From Mucor racemosus (taxonomy: Eukaryota > Mucoromycota > Mucoromycetes > Mucorales > Mucoraceae), in assembly GCA_027405735.1 (NCBI GenBank), contig JAPEHQ010000024.1, forward strand, positions 124,001 to 188,000: a stretch of DNA of 64,000 nucleotides, given 5' to 3'. A program made the position numbers and the translations under genes. Below, in pieces: positions 33,637 to 46,129 of the stretch. The notes below the pieces were generated by a model. It did not search any database. It had not been told where the DNA came from and worked only from the letters and a program-made list of their open reading frames with translations. The first letter of the stretch is position 1, and the number at the start of each line of letters is the position of its first letter.

Positions 33637-34949
33637 ATGGACTTCATTAACTTTATACCTCCAAGCGGCTATTATATTATTGACGATGAGTCTGAAGAAT
33701 AGATAGAAGATGTAGCCTATAAATACGGCGACATTGAAAAGATCATTGACTTCGATTTACCTACCGAAATTCCAAAAGTAGACACAACTATGGAGATTGA
33801 CTCGCTTACGGAAAGAATAAGGACTTTATCTATTGACGACGGTAGCAAAAAGTACAAGAAGTACAAATAATGCAAGACGAAAGTACTACTGTACTTAAAG
33901 CGGGAGTACGTTGTAACATTCCTCGACAAAGTGCTTACAGACTGCTCAAGGAATTCAACGATAGCAACGGTAGTGTATTGCCTGGCTTTGCTCCGAAAGC
34001 CAAGAACAGAGGAACGAAACAAAAGCTTTTCGGTCAGCATACCCTGTTTTTGATTGATTACCTTGACAACCACAAGTCTACAACACTTGGATTGGCCAAA
34101 GAAGCTTTTCTCAAGCAATTTCCAGACTTAGAAGGTATTTCTATTCCTTCTCTGTGGAAGCATGTAACATTAAACTGTGCTTTTTTGTTAAAAAGAGCAT
34201 CTTTATACAACGAAGAAAGGGACGCTGAACGAACACTTTGCCTTCGTTGCGAGGTAGTAAGTAAATGGAAGGAAATTGGTGACGACTTTAAAAAGAATTG
34301 CGTATTTGTGGATAAAGCAGACTTTAATACGCATATGATAAGAGGGCAAGCTTGGTCCAAAATAGGAGAGCCAGCGAATGTTATTGTTCACAAGCAAAGA
34401 GGTGCTAATATCAGTATCGTTGGATGCATTGCGTATTTTGGAACAGTCAATTTTTCAAAAGTAGAGCCTTTAACAAAGGCAGCTGCAGAAAAGCTTGAAC
34501 AAGAGTATGCGAACCCTGCCTCCAAAAAAAGAAAAGCAAGAGATCCTGAGAAGAAAAAGTCTTTGAAAAAGGGAACCACGACATATCATATTGTCAAGTT
34601 TTTAGAAGCAACAATGGACACACTTGATAAGCACGACAAAAAAGGATTTTTCATAGTAATGAATAATTGTAGAATTCACCATTCTGCATTTGTTGTCGAT
34701 GCTATTAATAAGAGAGGGTATAAACCTTTGTTCATGCCTCCTTACTCTCCTTTTTTAAACCCGATCGAAGAATGCTGGTCAAAAATAAAGAGCAATATCA
34801 AGAGAAACCCATTTGATGAAGCAGATAATTTGACATCGGGTCTTCCTGGAGCATGCGGATCTGTTGCTGTTCAAGACTGCCAAGGTTGGACCAGACATGC
34901 TGAGACCTTCTGGGACAGGTGTATTAACAAAGAAATAGGCTTAAGGTAA
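33637..34949 (+). pseudogene. IS630/Tc1-like DDE transposase, catalytic Asp lost
   Basis: The amino part starts at the ATG at 33,637 (MDFINFIPPSGYY) but meets TAG after 21 residues, and an internal deletion near 33,868 shifts the frame. The remaining frame, 33870-34949 (359 residues), has a helix-turn-helix (IPRQSAYRLLKEF) and a DDE domain: first Asp in CVFVDKADFN (34,311-34,313), Glu in LNPIEECW (34,767-34,769). The second Asp is replaced by Asn (AAT at 34,662-34,664, in VMNNCRIHH), 34 residues before the Glu. With a nonsense codon, a deletion and a missing catalytic residue it cannot be active. The elements' ends were not found: no long inverted repeat is visible. Confidence 0.85.
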
Positions 34950-35004
34950 ATATTATCACTGTATGTTATCTTTTCCTACATATTTAATCCAAAATAAAAA
35001 TATA

Positions 35005-35170
35005 TTTCGTACCAAAAAAAAATTAATTCGTCCCAACTTCTATTTTCAAAGCGTACCAAAAATAAAAAATGCGTGCCAAAAATAATAATAAAGTATGCCA
35101 AGTTTATTTTGGAGTCGTACCAAAAAAAAAATTAAACTGTACCAAAGAAAAAATCAAGCGTACCAATTAA
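35005..35170. repeat. Array of GTACCAA-type motifs beside the transposase
   Basis: Seven variants of the motif CGTACCAAAAA (including GTGCCAAAA, TATGCCAAG and GTACCAATT) occur at irregular 20-30 bp spacing. They begin about 55 bp after the transposase stop codon. Clustered short motifs next to a transposase often bind it, but here that is inference. Confidence 0.65.
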
Positions 35171-36814
35171 GACTAAAAACCTGTATCACCTTCAACATCT
35201 ATACACACTACATTTGGTTACACTCTATGAATCTCATTATTAATTTATACTGTTACTTCTAGAAGTTCTTATCTACTAACCTGTCAGTAGTATATAAACC
35301 ACGTCTCACAAATAAAAGAATAAGAATCAGCTTAGTTTTGATCCATTAGTTTGACCCACAGTTTGAAAGCTGACATTTATCAAGTTTTAACTTTGTTTTT
35401 ATTATTTTTAATTATTCTAGCATATTAGATATATGTTAAAATAAAACAGTGGCCATGATGTATACATCATAATCAAAATTTATTAGCACAAATAAACGGA
35501 AAGCAACAATCTAGTTATAATACATGGAGGGAGGGCAATAATTTGCATATAATGGTTTGCCAAGTATGAAGGTCAAATGATTTGATCCATAGATGATAAA
35601 TAACCATATACATAGTAACAAAGACAAATGTGAAAGGATTCCTTCATCATTACATCGGATAACGTGCCACAAGTATCAGAGTGAATGCCATCCATTAGAA
35701 TCCAATGCAATGAGAAACGTAAGAATTAGTTTTCAACGTATTGAAAAGCAACAATTACTAAGGGCCTACCCAGGTAAACTGAACTGGATCATCTTAAACG
35801 TCCTTGTTAATGTACAATATCTTATGAGAGCGAAAAGAAAGAATTACAAATCAACTGAGATGTTACGAGAACCAAAACACTATATGATTCTGTTAATTAA
35901 ATTATGGTTAAGCGCTATGAATTAAACCTAGCTGCATCTTTTCCTCATGTTTTATTCACTTGCAGTATTTGACCGACAATTTGTTTTTGCATTAATCGAC
36001 AAAATTAAATCTTGTCTTTCGACAATTACTTTTTTTGTAACCGACAATATCCACCAGCCGGATTGTATCAATTGTTAGTTCCTCAATCTAGACATTTTTC
36101 ATCATGTGCCCTTGATATACATGTGATCGAAAGTATAAAATTGGACATTGGGTCAATTTATTTAAGCTAAATAACGTTATTTTCATACGCAATAGTTTTC
36201 ATTCGAGTCGGAAAGATAAATTAAGGTATGCATATCGTGAATTGATTCGTCATTGAAGCATCTTCCTTGTTTTTTTTTATAGTTTCAAAGTGTATAAAAG
36301 GAGCTTATTACCTATGTCAGAAATGTTTACATACAGAAACACATGAGCATGAACATGAACATTTTTTTGCAGTTGAAAGTCCTAAGATATTTAATGTATG
36401 TACGATTAGTCATCGCCCTGAATTTCGATATCATTTTCTTATCTATATTCTTCGATCTCAGGCAAGAAAATAGTATTTTTTTTCCATAAATTGACGCCAT
36501 AAATTCATCAAAAGGTGAGATAGTTTTCTGATCTGCCATACAATACATTGTACACACTATTTACAATTTTGGTGTCATACTCGCAATAAAAAAAAAAAAA
36601 AAAAAAAACTCCAGAATACTGGGTGAAAGTTGCCCCGATTTCGTTCGAATCAAACCGTTTTCTTTTCAAAGTTAGATGCAATTTTTTTCTACTTGAATTA
36701 AAAGCTTTTTCATTTATTGTATTTCTTCATTTTGTTTCTTTTTTATACTACTTTATTCTTTTCATTATATACCATTTCATTAGAAAAAAACCATAAAAAG
36801 GAATAAAAGAATAG
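35171..36814. other. Intergenic region before the MFS gene
   Basis: No gene was recognised. Several ATCGACAA/CCGACAA-like motifs lie at 35,970-36,050, perhaps another worn transposon end. Poly-A runs lie near 36,588-36,608. The 110-codon frame at 35593-35925 has no recognisable domain and unusual composition. The last few hundred bases should hold the MFS promoter. Confidence 0.5.
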
Positions 36815-38791
36815 ATGAATCAAAAAATAACAAAACCATTACCTTATAAGCAACTTGCAGTTATTTGCATTTGTCGTTTTGCTGTAAGCATTTGAAAAAA
36901 AAAAAAAAAAAAACCCCAAAGGAAACAATGGTATCGTATACTCACTAGTCTTTAATGTACATAGGAACCAATTTGCTTTACTGTAATCTTCCCATTCATT
37001 GTACAGGTAAGGTTGCACAAACAGCATTGAATATATTAATATGCTTTAACTTTCAATGTTATTGTTTGTATAATATATATAATATATACAAATTGTAGAT
37101 GGTTAGAGATTTCCATATAGCTGATGAGAAAGATGTTGGATATTACGTTGGTCTGATTACTTCATGTTTTGCACTTGCTCAATTATTGACAGGTAATTAA
37201 GAATTCAGTCAGTTTATTGCAATTGATACTAATAATACACAATCAGGTATTCATTGGGGCATGTTATCTGATCGCATTGGCAGAAGACCTGTGATTTTAC
37301 AAGGTTTAGTTGGTACAATCTTAAGTATTCTATTATTTGGTTTATCCAAGTCTTTTATTTGGGCTTTATTGTCTCGTAGTTTATGTGGTTTACTCGTAAG
37401 TACTCATATTGTAATTTTTTGAACAAAAATATCTTATTTTCTATAAAATTGCAACAATTCTCAAGAATGGCAACATATCAGTACTCAAGAGTATGGTTTC
37501 TGAATTGACAAATGATCATTTACCACATCAAAGAGCACAAGCATTCTCCATGCTTCCTTTGATGTATGGTCTTGGGTCTATCATCGGCCCCATGCTGGGC
37601 GGTTTTTTATCCCATCCAGTGGCTAGTTATCCAAATTTTTTTGGTAATTTAGGTGCATTGACTGATTTCTTGACTGAATACCCTTATTTCTTACCTTGTT
37701 TCATCTCGGCATTTATTTGTATTCTTGGCCTTATATTTGGTATGTTTTATTTGGAAGAAACACATATTGTACATCATGAGAAAAAACAAGATTCAAACGA
37801 CGAAGAGGAAGCTTTATTGCCTGATCAATCCACTGATCCTCACTATTCCACTTTTCAAACAAATTCAGATACAGGCACTGTCAAGGTACAACATTCTCCT
37901 ACACCTACATTGCACTCTCCACCTACATTAAGAGAATCCCTCACTCCCTCTGTTATGGCTATATGTATTGCATACGGTTTCTTTGCTCTCCAAGCCGTAT
38001 TCATAGATGAATTGTTCCCATTGTATACTGCTAGTTCTAGAGAAAATGGTGGATTAGGGTTTTCGCCAAATGAAATTGGCATTGCGCTTAGTTTCGCTGG
38101 TGTTGTTACTTTGGTTGGTCAGTTATTCGTCTTGCCTGCTCTCACCAGGAAATATGGTCTCTTGAAATTATTCCAAATGGTATTATGTATCTGCGTATTT
38201 TTATATCTCTCTCAAGGCATCATTCGCACATTGTATTTTGTTCCTGATTTCCACGGCGAAACAAATACTAAATTCTGGGTTTGGGCGGGTTTGTTGGTTT
38301 CCTTGACTATCAAGACCATTGGCCACACAATCTGTTTTACTGGTTGTACCATTTTAGTAAATAATGCATGTCCCAGAGTAGATGCATTAGGAGCTGTCAA
38401 TGGATTCGCTCAATGTAAATATCAATTTATTTCCACGCATGATTTATAATCAATATATTAACATGAATTGCATTAGGTTGTGCAAGCGCTATGCGTGCAA
38501 TTGGTCCTGCCCTTTGTGGTGCCGTTTGGTCACTGTAAGTATATCATATATAAAAAAGTAATTACAAATGCTAATATTCGTTTATATAGCTCATTATCTA
38601 CTACTGTGATTCCATATCAAATCCGAATCAATATTACATTTGTCGTTTCAGCTATCATTGGTACAATTACCTTTATTTTGAGTAAAAGATTAGATGCAAA
38701 AGATTACGAAACAGCACATGCAAGAGAAGAAGTTGTACATATTAAGCAAGATAATCAACAAACAGAAGAGGCAAGTAGTAGTACTCATTAA
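36815..38791 (+). CDS. MFS transporter, DHA1/ZIFL-like (520 aa, 7 exons)
   Basis: Exons are 36815-36883, 36965-37006, 37099-37192, 37247-37395, 37466-38414, 38477-38534 and 38590-38791; all introns are short GT-AG and phases agree, giving 520 residues. The protein has about twelve hydrophobic segments in two halves separated by an acidic cytoplasmic loop (HHEKKQDSNDEEEALLPDQ). The family signature is present: EPICFTVIFPFIVQM in helix 1, GMLSDRIGRRPV between helices 2 and 3, and GPMLGGFLSHP after helix 5. It most resembles the zinc-induced-facilitator-like/multidrug H+ antiporter group and is likely a membrane exporter; substrate unknown. Intron 1 contains a long A run. An AATAAA lies about 35 bp after the stop. 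It converges on the Cdc16 gene. Confidence 0.9.
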
Positions 38792-39156
38792 ACCATAACA
38801 ATAGATCATATAGAAGAATGAAAAAATAAATAATACTTAGTATTGTAAAGCTTATTATCAACCACAAACGCAAAAGTATACTTTTTTTTATTACAAGTAA
38901 AAAATATAATCACAAATTCGACATGCTATACTATAGATTATATTTATCTAAAGAGCCATCATGTATTCTAACGTTCATGAAAATCCTTCATACATGTTGG
39001 CTTTTGAAATTAAGGGGGGGGGGTTTTAAAAAAAAAAGTGGTTTATCTAACGTCTTTTCGAGTATAAAAGGGTGATGGTGGGGTATAGTAATTTTATATA
39101 CAATGTATGGAATGCCTTATTATAATTTGGTTTTTCTGTATGTATTTCATCTCTCT
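38792..39156. other. Intergenic between convergent genes
   Basis: The 365 bp between the stop codons of the MFS gene and the Cdc16 gene hold their 3' untranslated regions. An AATAAA on the plus strand near 38,825 is a plausible poly(A) signal for the MFS gene. A G9 run followed by T4/A9 lies at about 39,015-39,040. Confidence 0.6.
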
Positions 39157-41718
39157 TTAAAGCCATTCTCTTGACATATTAGGCCTTAAATCTCCTTCAT
39201 CAATAATCAAGTCATCTTCAGTAACTAATGCGGATTGATCAAGAATTGTCGATTCGTTGCTGTTATCTGTACGATCAATAATCCAACCATTTTCTTTGAG
39301 CTCGATATCAACTTCATCCTGAGTATCTCGAATAGAATCAGCCATTTGAAAAATATCAAATGTATCATTCATACAAGGTTGATTTGGGTTTGATGCATAG
39401 CTTGTTGAGAAATTAATCAATAGAGCAGTTTCTAATAGTTCATTGACTAGTTCAGACGCATCTGTATTGTTTAAAGCTTCATGATATTCTGCAATTGCTC
39501 GAGCTGTATTTCCTTTCAATTGATAGATCATTCCTACTGCTGCTCGAGCATCTGCATTCTTGGGATTTCTTGCAAGCGCATTTTCAAAGCACCGTAATGC
39601 CCGATCGTAATTTTGGAACCTATTTAACATTTAATTGTATATCAGAAAGTCAACATGAATCAACTTACGGTGGATGGCGGTAAACATGACCCAAGTTACA
39701 CCAGATCTTTTCCCAAATTGGGCTTCTTTGGCATTGACGCTTCTTTGCAAATGATAAAGCAGTGTGCAAATGCTCAAGAGCATCCTTATATCTATATGGA
39801 ACACATTAAATAAATAATGCATTCACCAATAATATATGTACTTACAGTCCTTGTTTATAATAATAAACAGCCAATTCATTAAACAAGAATGGATCATGAT
39901 TGCATTTATGAAGGCTTTTTGAAAAGTATTCAAATGCTAAATTCATTTTGTTTTGCTCCATGTATTGCATTGCAATGTTCATATATGGTAAATGTGATCT
40001 ATAAAAGAGATAAAATGAATAAACAATGGTATAATCCAACGATCTATTATGTATTACCCTGGAATTAATCTACTACAAGCCATATATGCATCAATAGCTT
40101 GGTCATGGTCTTTTTCTAATGAAAATGAATGACCATAGCCTAACCACGATTGCTGAAAGAAACGATTAATAGTCAATGCCTGGCTGAAATAACGTCTAGC
40201 TTCCAAATTCTTTTTGATATAAAGATAGTATAGTCCAACAGCATGCCATGCAACAGCCTCATCATTTAATCTATCCACTAATTCTTGCGCGTATTCGTAT
40301 AATTCATTCTTCATCCCCAATTCATATAAACAAGATAAATGGAGAGGTATAGATTCAGTGAAAAATGCATCTTGTGCTTTGATTTCTTTGCAAATCTCTA
40401 AACAATCTTCATATCGACTTTGCGAAAAGTATCCTTCTGCAATACTGAGTTGAACATCTAAACTCTTTGCAATGTTGTCAGAATCTGGGTCCATTCTCTT
40501 TCCATTTAAAATGTCCTTTTTCAACTTTAATCCATACAAATATCGAAAATAATCAGAATCAGCTCCACAATGCTCTTCATAGGGTAAAGTCATCACAAAT
40601 TCCCACTCTATCAAATGCTGCTATTAATTTAAATCCTGGAGCAAGTAAATATTGTAAGCTTTACCTGCTTTCTCTTCCATCATATTGTATTTAACAAGCG
40701 CCTCTAATGCATCATAGCACTTTACATCCACTGTCAATGCTTCTTTGAAACATTCTCTTGCTTTATCGATATCTTTGATCAATAAATATGCTTTTCCTCG
40801 AGCAAAGCACATGACAGATTCCAATTTAATACATCCTTCCATTGTATCATCCTGAATTATATCTATTGTAAAATGACACTTAGTAAAGCCTATCGTTTTC
40901 TTTTTACATATACACTAACCTTTCTTTTGTGAAAACGGATTTCCATGGCCCAAGTAATCCAAAGCATCGATACCATTTTCCAAAGCAAGCTATAAATTGC
41001 ATTAATATTTGACTAGTGTGCTAGATACATTTCCAATGCTTACCGAACAAAGAGCAGCTAGATATCGACATTGAACACTCTTATTCAAGGTCTGTTTCTT
41101 GTTTAGTATTTCAAGAGCTCTTTCATACTGTTGTTGTTGATAATAAGACAATGCAATATAATAAATATCATTCATTGTGTCTATTGTTTCGAGATAAGAA
41201 TAATGAAAATGTCAATTTTTCAGGGGAAAAATTACACAATTAAACAAATCATTGTTCTTACCTGTAGATACCATGAGTTTCTCACCAATAAATGAGGAAG
41301 TGCCCGGTAAGAAATTATTCATAGCATCCTGTCTTAATGTTCTTAAACGATCTTCTCGAGTATGATGTTTTCCTGAAAACGAAGGTTGATCGGGAGCAAA
41401 TAAATTTTTTGATATTCCTGATGTGCTTAGAATAGGTTCAGAATCTGTAGAACCAATGCTGATATGATCACTGACATGTTGCGTTGTAGCTGAGAATTGT
41501 CTTAAATCTTCGCTTCGGTCAAAGAATGGACTTTCACCGATTCCTCCTCCTGCTGATTGCCGACTATGAAAATTGATAGGTGAAGATGATAAATCATCAA
41601 ATTCGCCACTCAATGGTCTTGGCGGTGTATTTATTGAACGTGTGCTATCAAACGAACTTTCAGTACGGAGTGGAGTTGTTCTAGTTCTTGGGGGCGATGA
41701 TGCGTTTCTAGGATGCAT
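39157..41718 (-). CDS. CDC16: Anaphase-promoting complex subunit Cdc16/Apc6 (716 aa, 8 exons)
   Basis: Exons on the minus strand are 41262-41718, 41044-41180, 40920-40989, 40665-40862, 40058-40607, 39846-39998, 39669-39791 and 39157-39619, all GT-AG and in phase. The protein is a tetratricopeptide-repeat scaffold; TPR units are clear at LALENGIDALDYLGHGNPF, CFARGKAYLLIKDIDKAREC, SWLGYGHSFSLEKDHDQAID and FQNYDRALRCFENALARNP. The order and the EWEFVMTLPYEEH segment fit Cdc16/Cut9, a core TPR subunit of the APC/C ubiquitin ligase that triggers anaphase and mitotic exit. The first 150 residues are Ser/Pro-rich with many SP/TP sites, as expected for a subunit controlled by cyclin-dependent kinase. 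A 57-nt intron (40608-40664) removes two in-frame stops. The carboxy end is acidic. Confidence 0.93.
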
Positions 41719-42535
41719 AGATATATATGAATTCGGTTCGCGTGTAGTTTATTGGCAAAGGGAAGGGAAAAAGAAACGAAAAAGCAAAATCAAACATTTC
41801 AACAAGTTGAGTCACATATTTAAGCATTTGGAGCGGATCAACAATCGTCAATAAAGCAAAAACGACAAATAATGAAAATATATTAGCATTTGATAGTTTA
41901 GCTCCTTGAAATTATCTTGAATATATATTGCATATTTCATTTGCTAGGTAAAAATCAACAAATATAGCTGTTCCTGAATTTGTTGCCTAGTAACGGAAAA
42001 AGTTTATTTTTTTCATTTAAAACCTACACTCATCAATGTTTCAAGATTTCTTCCTCCATCACCATGCAGGTTATTTGTATAGAAATAACATAATAATGTG
42101 CGCTCAGTTCTGAACTATACAGATGTAATTTTTTTGGAAAAAAAAAATGAGTTTAGCAAATATTTGATATATGGCTTTGCAACAGCATCCGTTTTTAAAT
42201 GGCCCTTTTGGAGTCACCTGCATCCTGGAACAATAAATGCATTCGATTAAAATAAAAAAAATACCTACGAATACTTAAAAAGGTAATTTACATTATATAA
42301 AGTTGCATCATTGAATTAGTTGCTTTTAAAAAATGTGCAAAAACTTTTGAAACAACAGATTGAAGAGGGGGAAAAAGATGATTTCCCGAAAATTATTATA
42401 TTTATTATGGAATTGTTACTTAAAAAAAGGGAAAGGAGATATCATTTAAATAAATAGTTTATGTGCAATGGTGTATAATTAACAGATTCCTTATCAAATA
42501 TAATATTGGTTCTATATTTTACAAAAGTAATCGAT
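41719..42535. other. Upstream region of Cdc16 / downstream of carnitine acetyltransferase
   Basis: The 817 bp between two minus-strand genes hold the 3' end of the acetyltransferase transcript and the promoter of Cdc16. The sequence is AT-rich with several homopolymer runs. No further gene or RNA was recognised. Confidence 0.5.
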
Positions 42536-44646
42536 CTACAACTTGGCTTGAGCGGGAATCTCAGTAATCAATAAATCACGCAATTCATTACAAGCGTCTT
42601 CAAGACATTGCTTGAATTGATGGGTACCACCAATGTACTTCTTTCCATGAACTTCAAGATCCTTAACGCTAGCAACATTGAATTGAAGAGCATTGGCCTT
42701 GATCATGTAAGCACAACCGAAACCATCATTAACAACTTGACCCCAACCATAACCATCAAAGTGTTCAGATGATAATTGAGAAGTAGAAAGATACCAATGA
42801 GAAGAGTAAGCAAAGGCAGGATCATTGAATAATTCAGGCTTGGGTTCACCTTGCTTCAAACTGTTCTTTAAACCAAACAAATGACGATCAACGCCATGAG
42901 CATTGACAGCGGTAGCCATGTATTGACCTTGCGATTTAAGAGCAGCACGGAATGCAGCAATCTTTTGTTCATTGGGCAAATTAGGATCTTCCATGGCCTT
43001 AACAAAAGCAACAGATTCATCAGAGACAGTACGGGATGTCTCGGTACGACCACGTTGAAATTTACGAGTTTGACCAGATTCATAAGTAGGACGAGATGTA
43101 CCAAACATCTTGTAATAAGCAAGTTGAATAGCCATTTGAGCGAAACCATCAGGAGAACATTTGAATTTCTTGATCAAATTCTTACCAAATGATTGATATG
43201 CGAGAACAGTCATTTCATGGTTAGCAATCAATTGATCGAAATCCTTTTCAGCAACTAGAATAGAATCTTCAATGCTCTTGTTGGTTATAAAAGTAAGTTG
43301 TTGGGGTTGAGGAATGTTGGAACGAATGCTGTTGTGACCATGCTTGATCAAATTTCTAGCAAGACTAATGTAAAGTTAGATTTTCCTTTCCTGATGATTA
43401 TGATGAATAATAGTATATAGTTATTATAGTTACCCGTCACAGACATATTCATTCAAACGGCAAGTTGCTGTACCATCCATACAAGAATGCTACGAAATTT
43501 CAGTTATGTCAGCATATTTAATTCTCAATTTGCAATTTCATATGACTCTTGGTCATTCAAAATGTTTAATTACCTCTCCCATGAAACCAGCTCTACCATT
43601 ATCAAATACAATAAATTGAAGAGGCTTGTCGAAATAACGGTTACGACCGTCGCCATGCCAAGAAGCACGGCATAATTCATCACGAGTGTTGGGAGTTAAA
43701 TCGTCAAGACAAACAACAAATGAAGATGTTTCAATCTTTTCCAAAACTTGTTTGTTGAGAGGGTTAGCAGCCAACAATGCGTCACGGACCTTGATTAAAT
43801 AGTCAATATAAGCATAATTAAAATCTCAAATGTTACTTACATCAGTCCATGTATCACGGTTTTCAGAAGTCAAAACACCAATAGGGAGGCCCTTGATATC
43901 ACCTGCTTGATCAATGACATTTTGGAATTGTTGTTCAAATTCCTTGGTATTGAGTTGAACACCATTGAATACAGTATCGATGAAATAAAACTTGTTCTTA
44001 CGAATAGCAATAATGTGAGTATTCTGGAAAGGATCATAAATAGCAGCTACATCACTGGGCTTCTTGGCAATGCGACAGTTATTGAACATGTACTTGTATG
44101 AATCCATACACAAAGGCTCGCCCTTGGCATATTCAGGTTCTAATTTGTTCTCGACAACAAGCTTCTTGAATTCAAGAGCAGCAGTAGTGATAGCAGCAGC
44201 ACGTTGAGCAGGAATCTTGCGGAATTTGTCATCCTTGTAAGCGAAAAAGTAAGAAACATAGACGACAACGGGATCACGATAGCCCATATAGGCTTGATCA
44301 TTCCACCATTCTTCCATCCAATTGACAATTTCGGGATTTTGAGCACGAGCAACAAGACGCTTTTGCAATTCTTGGCCTAATCCACCGGGAGCTTCAAAGT
44401 CTCTGACAGCTTGCTCTGTGCGCTTGTATTCCTCTTCACTCAAAATAGGATGGACAGACTTGAGGTACTTTTGAAGTGTCTCGCTGAGGGTGGGGACAGG
44501 AAGCTTAGGGAGATTTTTCTGGTAACGGAGCATAGGGCCAGCTGCACTAGCATCAACAGGAGTTTTGGGATTCTATGTACATTTCTCATAAGTTATCATA
44601 TAATAACTTTTTGCTATCCTGTATCCAATATACTTACAGGTGCCAT
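42536..44646 (-). CDS. Carnitine O-acetyltransferase, PTS1-tagged (613 aa, 5 exons)
   Basis: Exons on the minus strand are 44638-44646, 43841-44572, 43574-43789, 43434-43489 and 42536-43364, in phase. The enzyme transfers acetyl groups between CoA and carnitine, allowing acetyl units to leave peroxisomes or enter mitochondria. Family motifs are clear: LPKLPVPTL near the start, FIVFDNGRAGFMGEHSCMDG with the catalytic His at the start of exon 4, the STS motif in WYLSTSQLSS, and GYGWGQVVNDG at the carnitine/CoA site. The protein ends AKL, a type 1 peroxisomal targeting signal. The first exon codes only Met-Ala-Pro before a 65-bp intron, and no mitochondrial presequence is present in this form. 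Length fits the family. Confidence 0.95.
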
Positions 44647-46129
44647 TTTAATTATTTTTAGATATTCAAACTATATAACTAGTTGTATAACAGAAAGAAG
44701 AAAGAAGAATAAAATTATAGTCTCCTTAAAAAACTAGTCCTGATATAATCCTATTTTTGCGGGGTAATTGGTAACTGTCAGCATAAATCAATTGGTTATC
44801 TATTTCGTCTTGCCAGGGCAGCATCGTTTTGTGTAACCATTTTAATCTGCTTTAGTCATAATTTAAGAGTTTCTTCCCTTTCCTCGAGAACATTATATAA
44901 AACCCAACAATATATTGGATTTGTTTACCAAAAAGAAAGTTTTCTTTTTTTGCTTTCTCTCTTTTAGGTGAATCATAAAAGTTTGCCGTGTGAATTATAT
45001 TAGCAAAAAGATGTGAGATTTTATAAGTATTCGAGGATTTGATTTTTCTTCATGTAAACATCTTGACTAACTAGTTGAATTTAATAATTCAATATATGCT
45101 TACATATAAACATTGCTTAATGCTGGTTGAAAATGTAAAATCATGGATTAATTTTACACAATTTCAATTTCCCACGATTGGCATATTTACGATTTGTAAT
45201 TCAGAACTATTTGCTGCTAAATTATGGATAAAAGATGAAGGCCCTGTTACTTTTATCCAATGTTGATACAGATCACAGTAATAAACAATATGCAATTCGG
45301 TTAACTATTTGTATATGTATCACCAAACGAAAACAATATATCAAAAACTATACTCCATTACATTTCAACATTTGAGCTTGTAATCATTGATTCTGGATGG
45401 TTTTATATTTGGATGAGGAGGTGTGATGTTAGACAAAATGCTTGTTGTAAAGATATCGTCCATCATTGCAACAAATCAAATGGGAATTCGTTTTCATAAG
45501 CTTGCAAACGATAGTTTTGTTCAATAGAACACATGTTTTTGTACTTGCTAGATGCAGAATGCTAAAAGAGTCTAAAACCAAACCATTAAATGCATTAAAA
45601 TGAACCAAAAAGGTAGAAATCGTATAATTATGTCAAAAATGTAGCAAATAAGCCAATCAATACTGTAGATGTTTGGTTTTGATGGTCTGCGGCCATATTT
45701 AGCGCTCAAAAGCATACCAATCGAATGCTACCATCCAAAAGACTTGATCTAATGCATTTTTGCAATTTTGCCTTATCATATCTCATTCGAAATCTCAATT
45801 TACGCAAAATTCAATTTTTGACCCAAAAATTAAGACATTTTTTTGCTATGGTGTTTCTAAAGTCATACGGCCTTAATAATATCAGCTTTGTGGTGGCAGT
45901 GTTTATTTTGAGTTTGCAAGCCAGGCTTTTTGACATTTTTTGGAAAATGGCTTATTGTTCTAATATAAATGAATAGGTGGTTTCACCATCTTTGTGAGAA
46001 TCTGTAAGCCATTATCAACCGTTATTTATAATTTAATTACTAATTAGGATTAATATCTTCTTTATTTCATAAAAGTCTCAAAAACATGAAATTTGCTGCT
46101 TTTTCCTTGAAAACTGGGTCTCATTTTTC
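44647..46129. other. Intergenic upstream of carnitine acetyltransferase
   Basis: The first few hundred bases should hold the promoter of the minus-strand acetyltransferase gene. The rest is AT-rich; short frames such as 45075-45266 and 45725-45976 show no domain. The part after about 45,660 may be a diverged repeat edge. Confidence 0.5.

Noticed and set aside
33717..34118. Minus-strand open frame of 133 codons
   Set aside because: It lies antisense to the DDE transposase reading, which has clear catalytic motifs on the other strand.
35593..35925. 110-codon open frame as a possible gene
   Set aside because: No recognisable domain, no splice partners, and it sits in a repeat-rich interval; left as intergenic.
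36267..36473. 68-codon frame with His-Glu repeats (HEHEHEH) as a metal-binding peptide
   Set aside because: It arises from a short ATGAGCATGAACATGAAC simple repeat, and no gene structure surrounds it.
40608..40664. Adjacent in-frame TAA TAG codons inside the Cdc16 gene, suggesting a pseudogene
   Set aside because: A 57-nt GT-AG intron removes them and restores a sensible junction (NMMEEKA to EWEFVMTLPY), and all other exons are intact.
42868..43192. Frames of 93 and 103 codons on both strands
   Set aside because: Shadows of the last exon of carnitine acetyltransferase.
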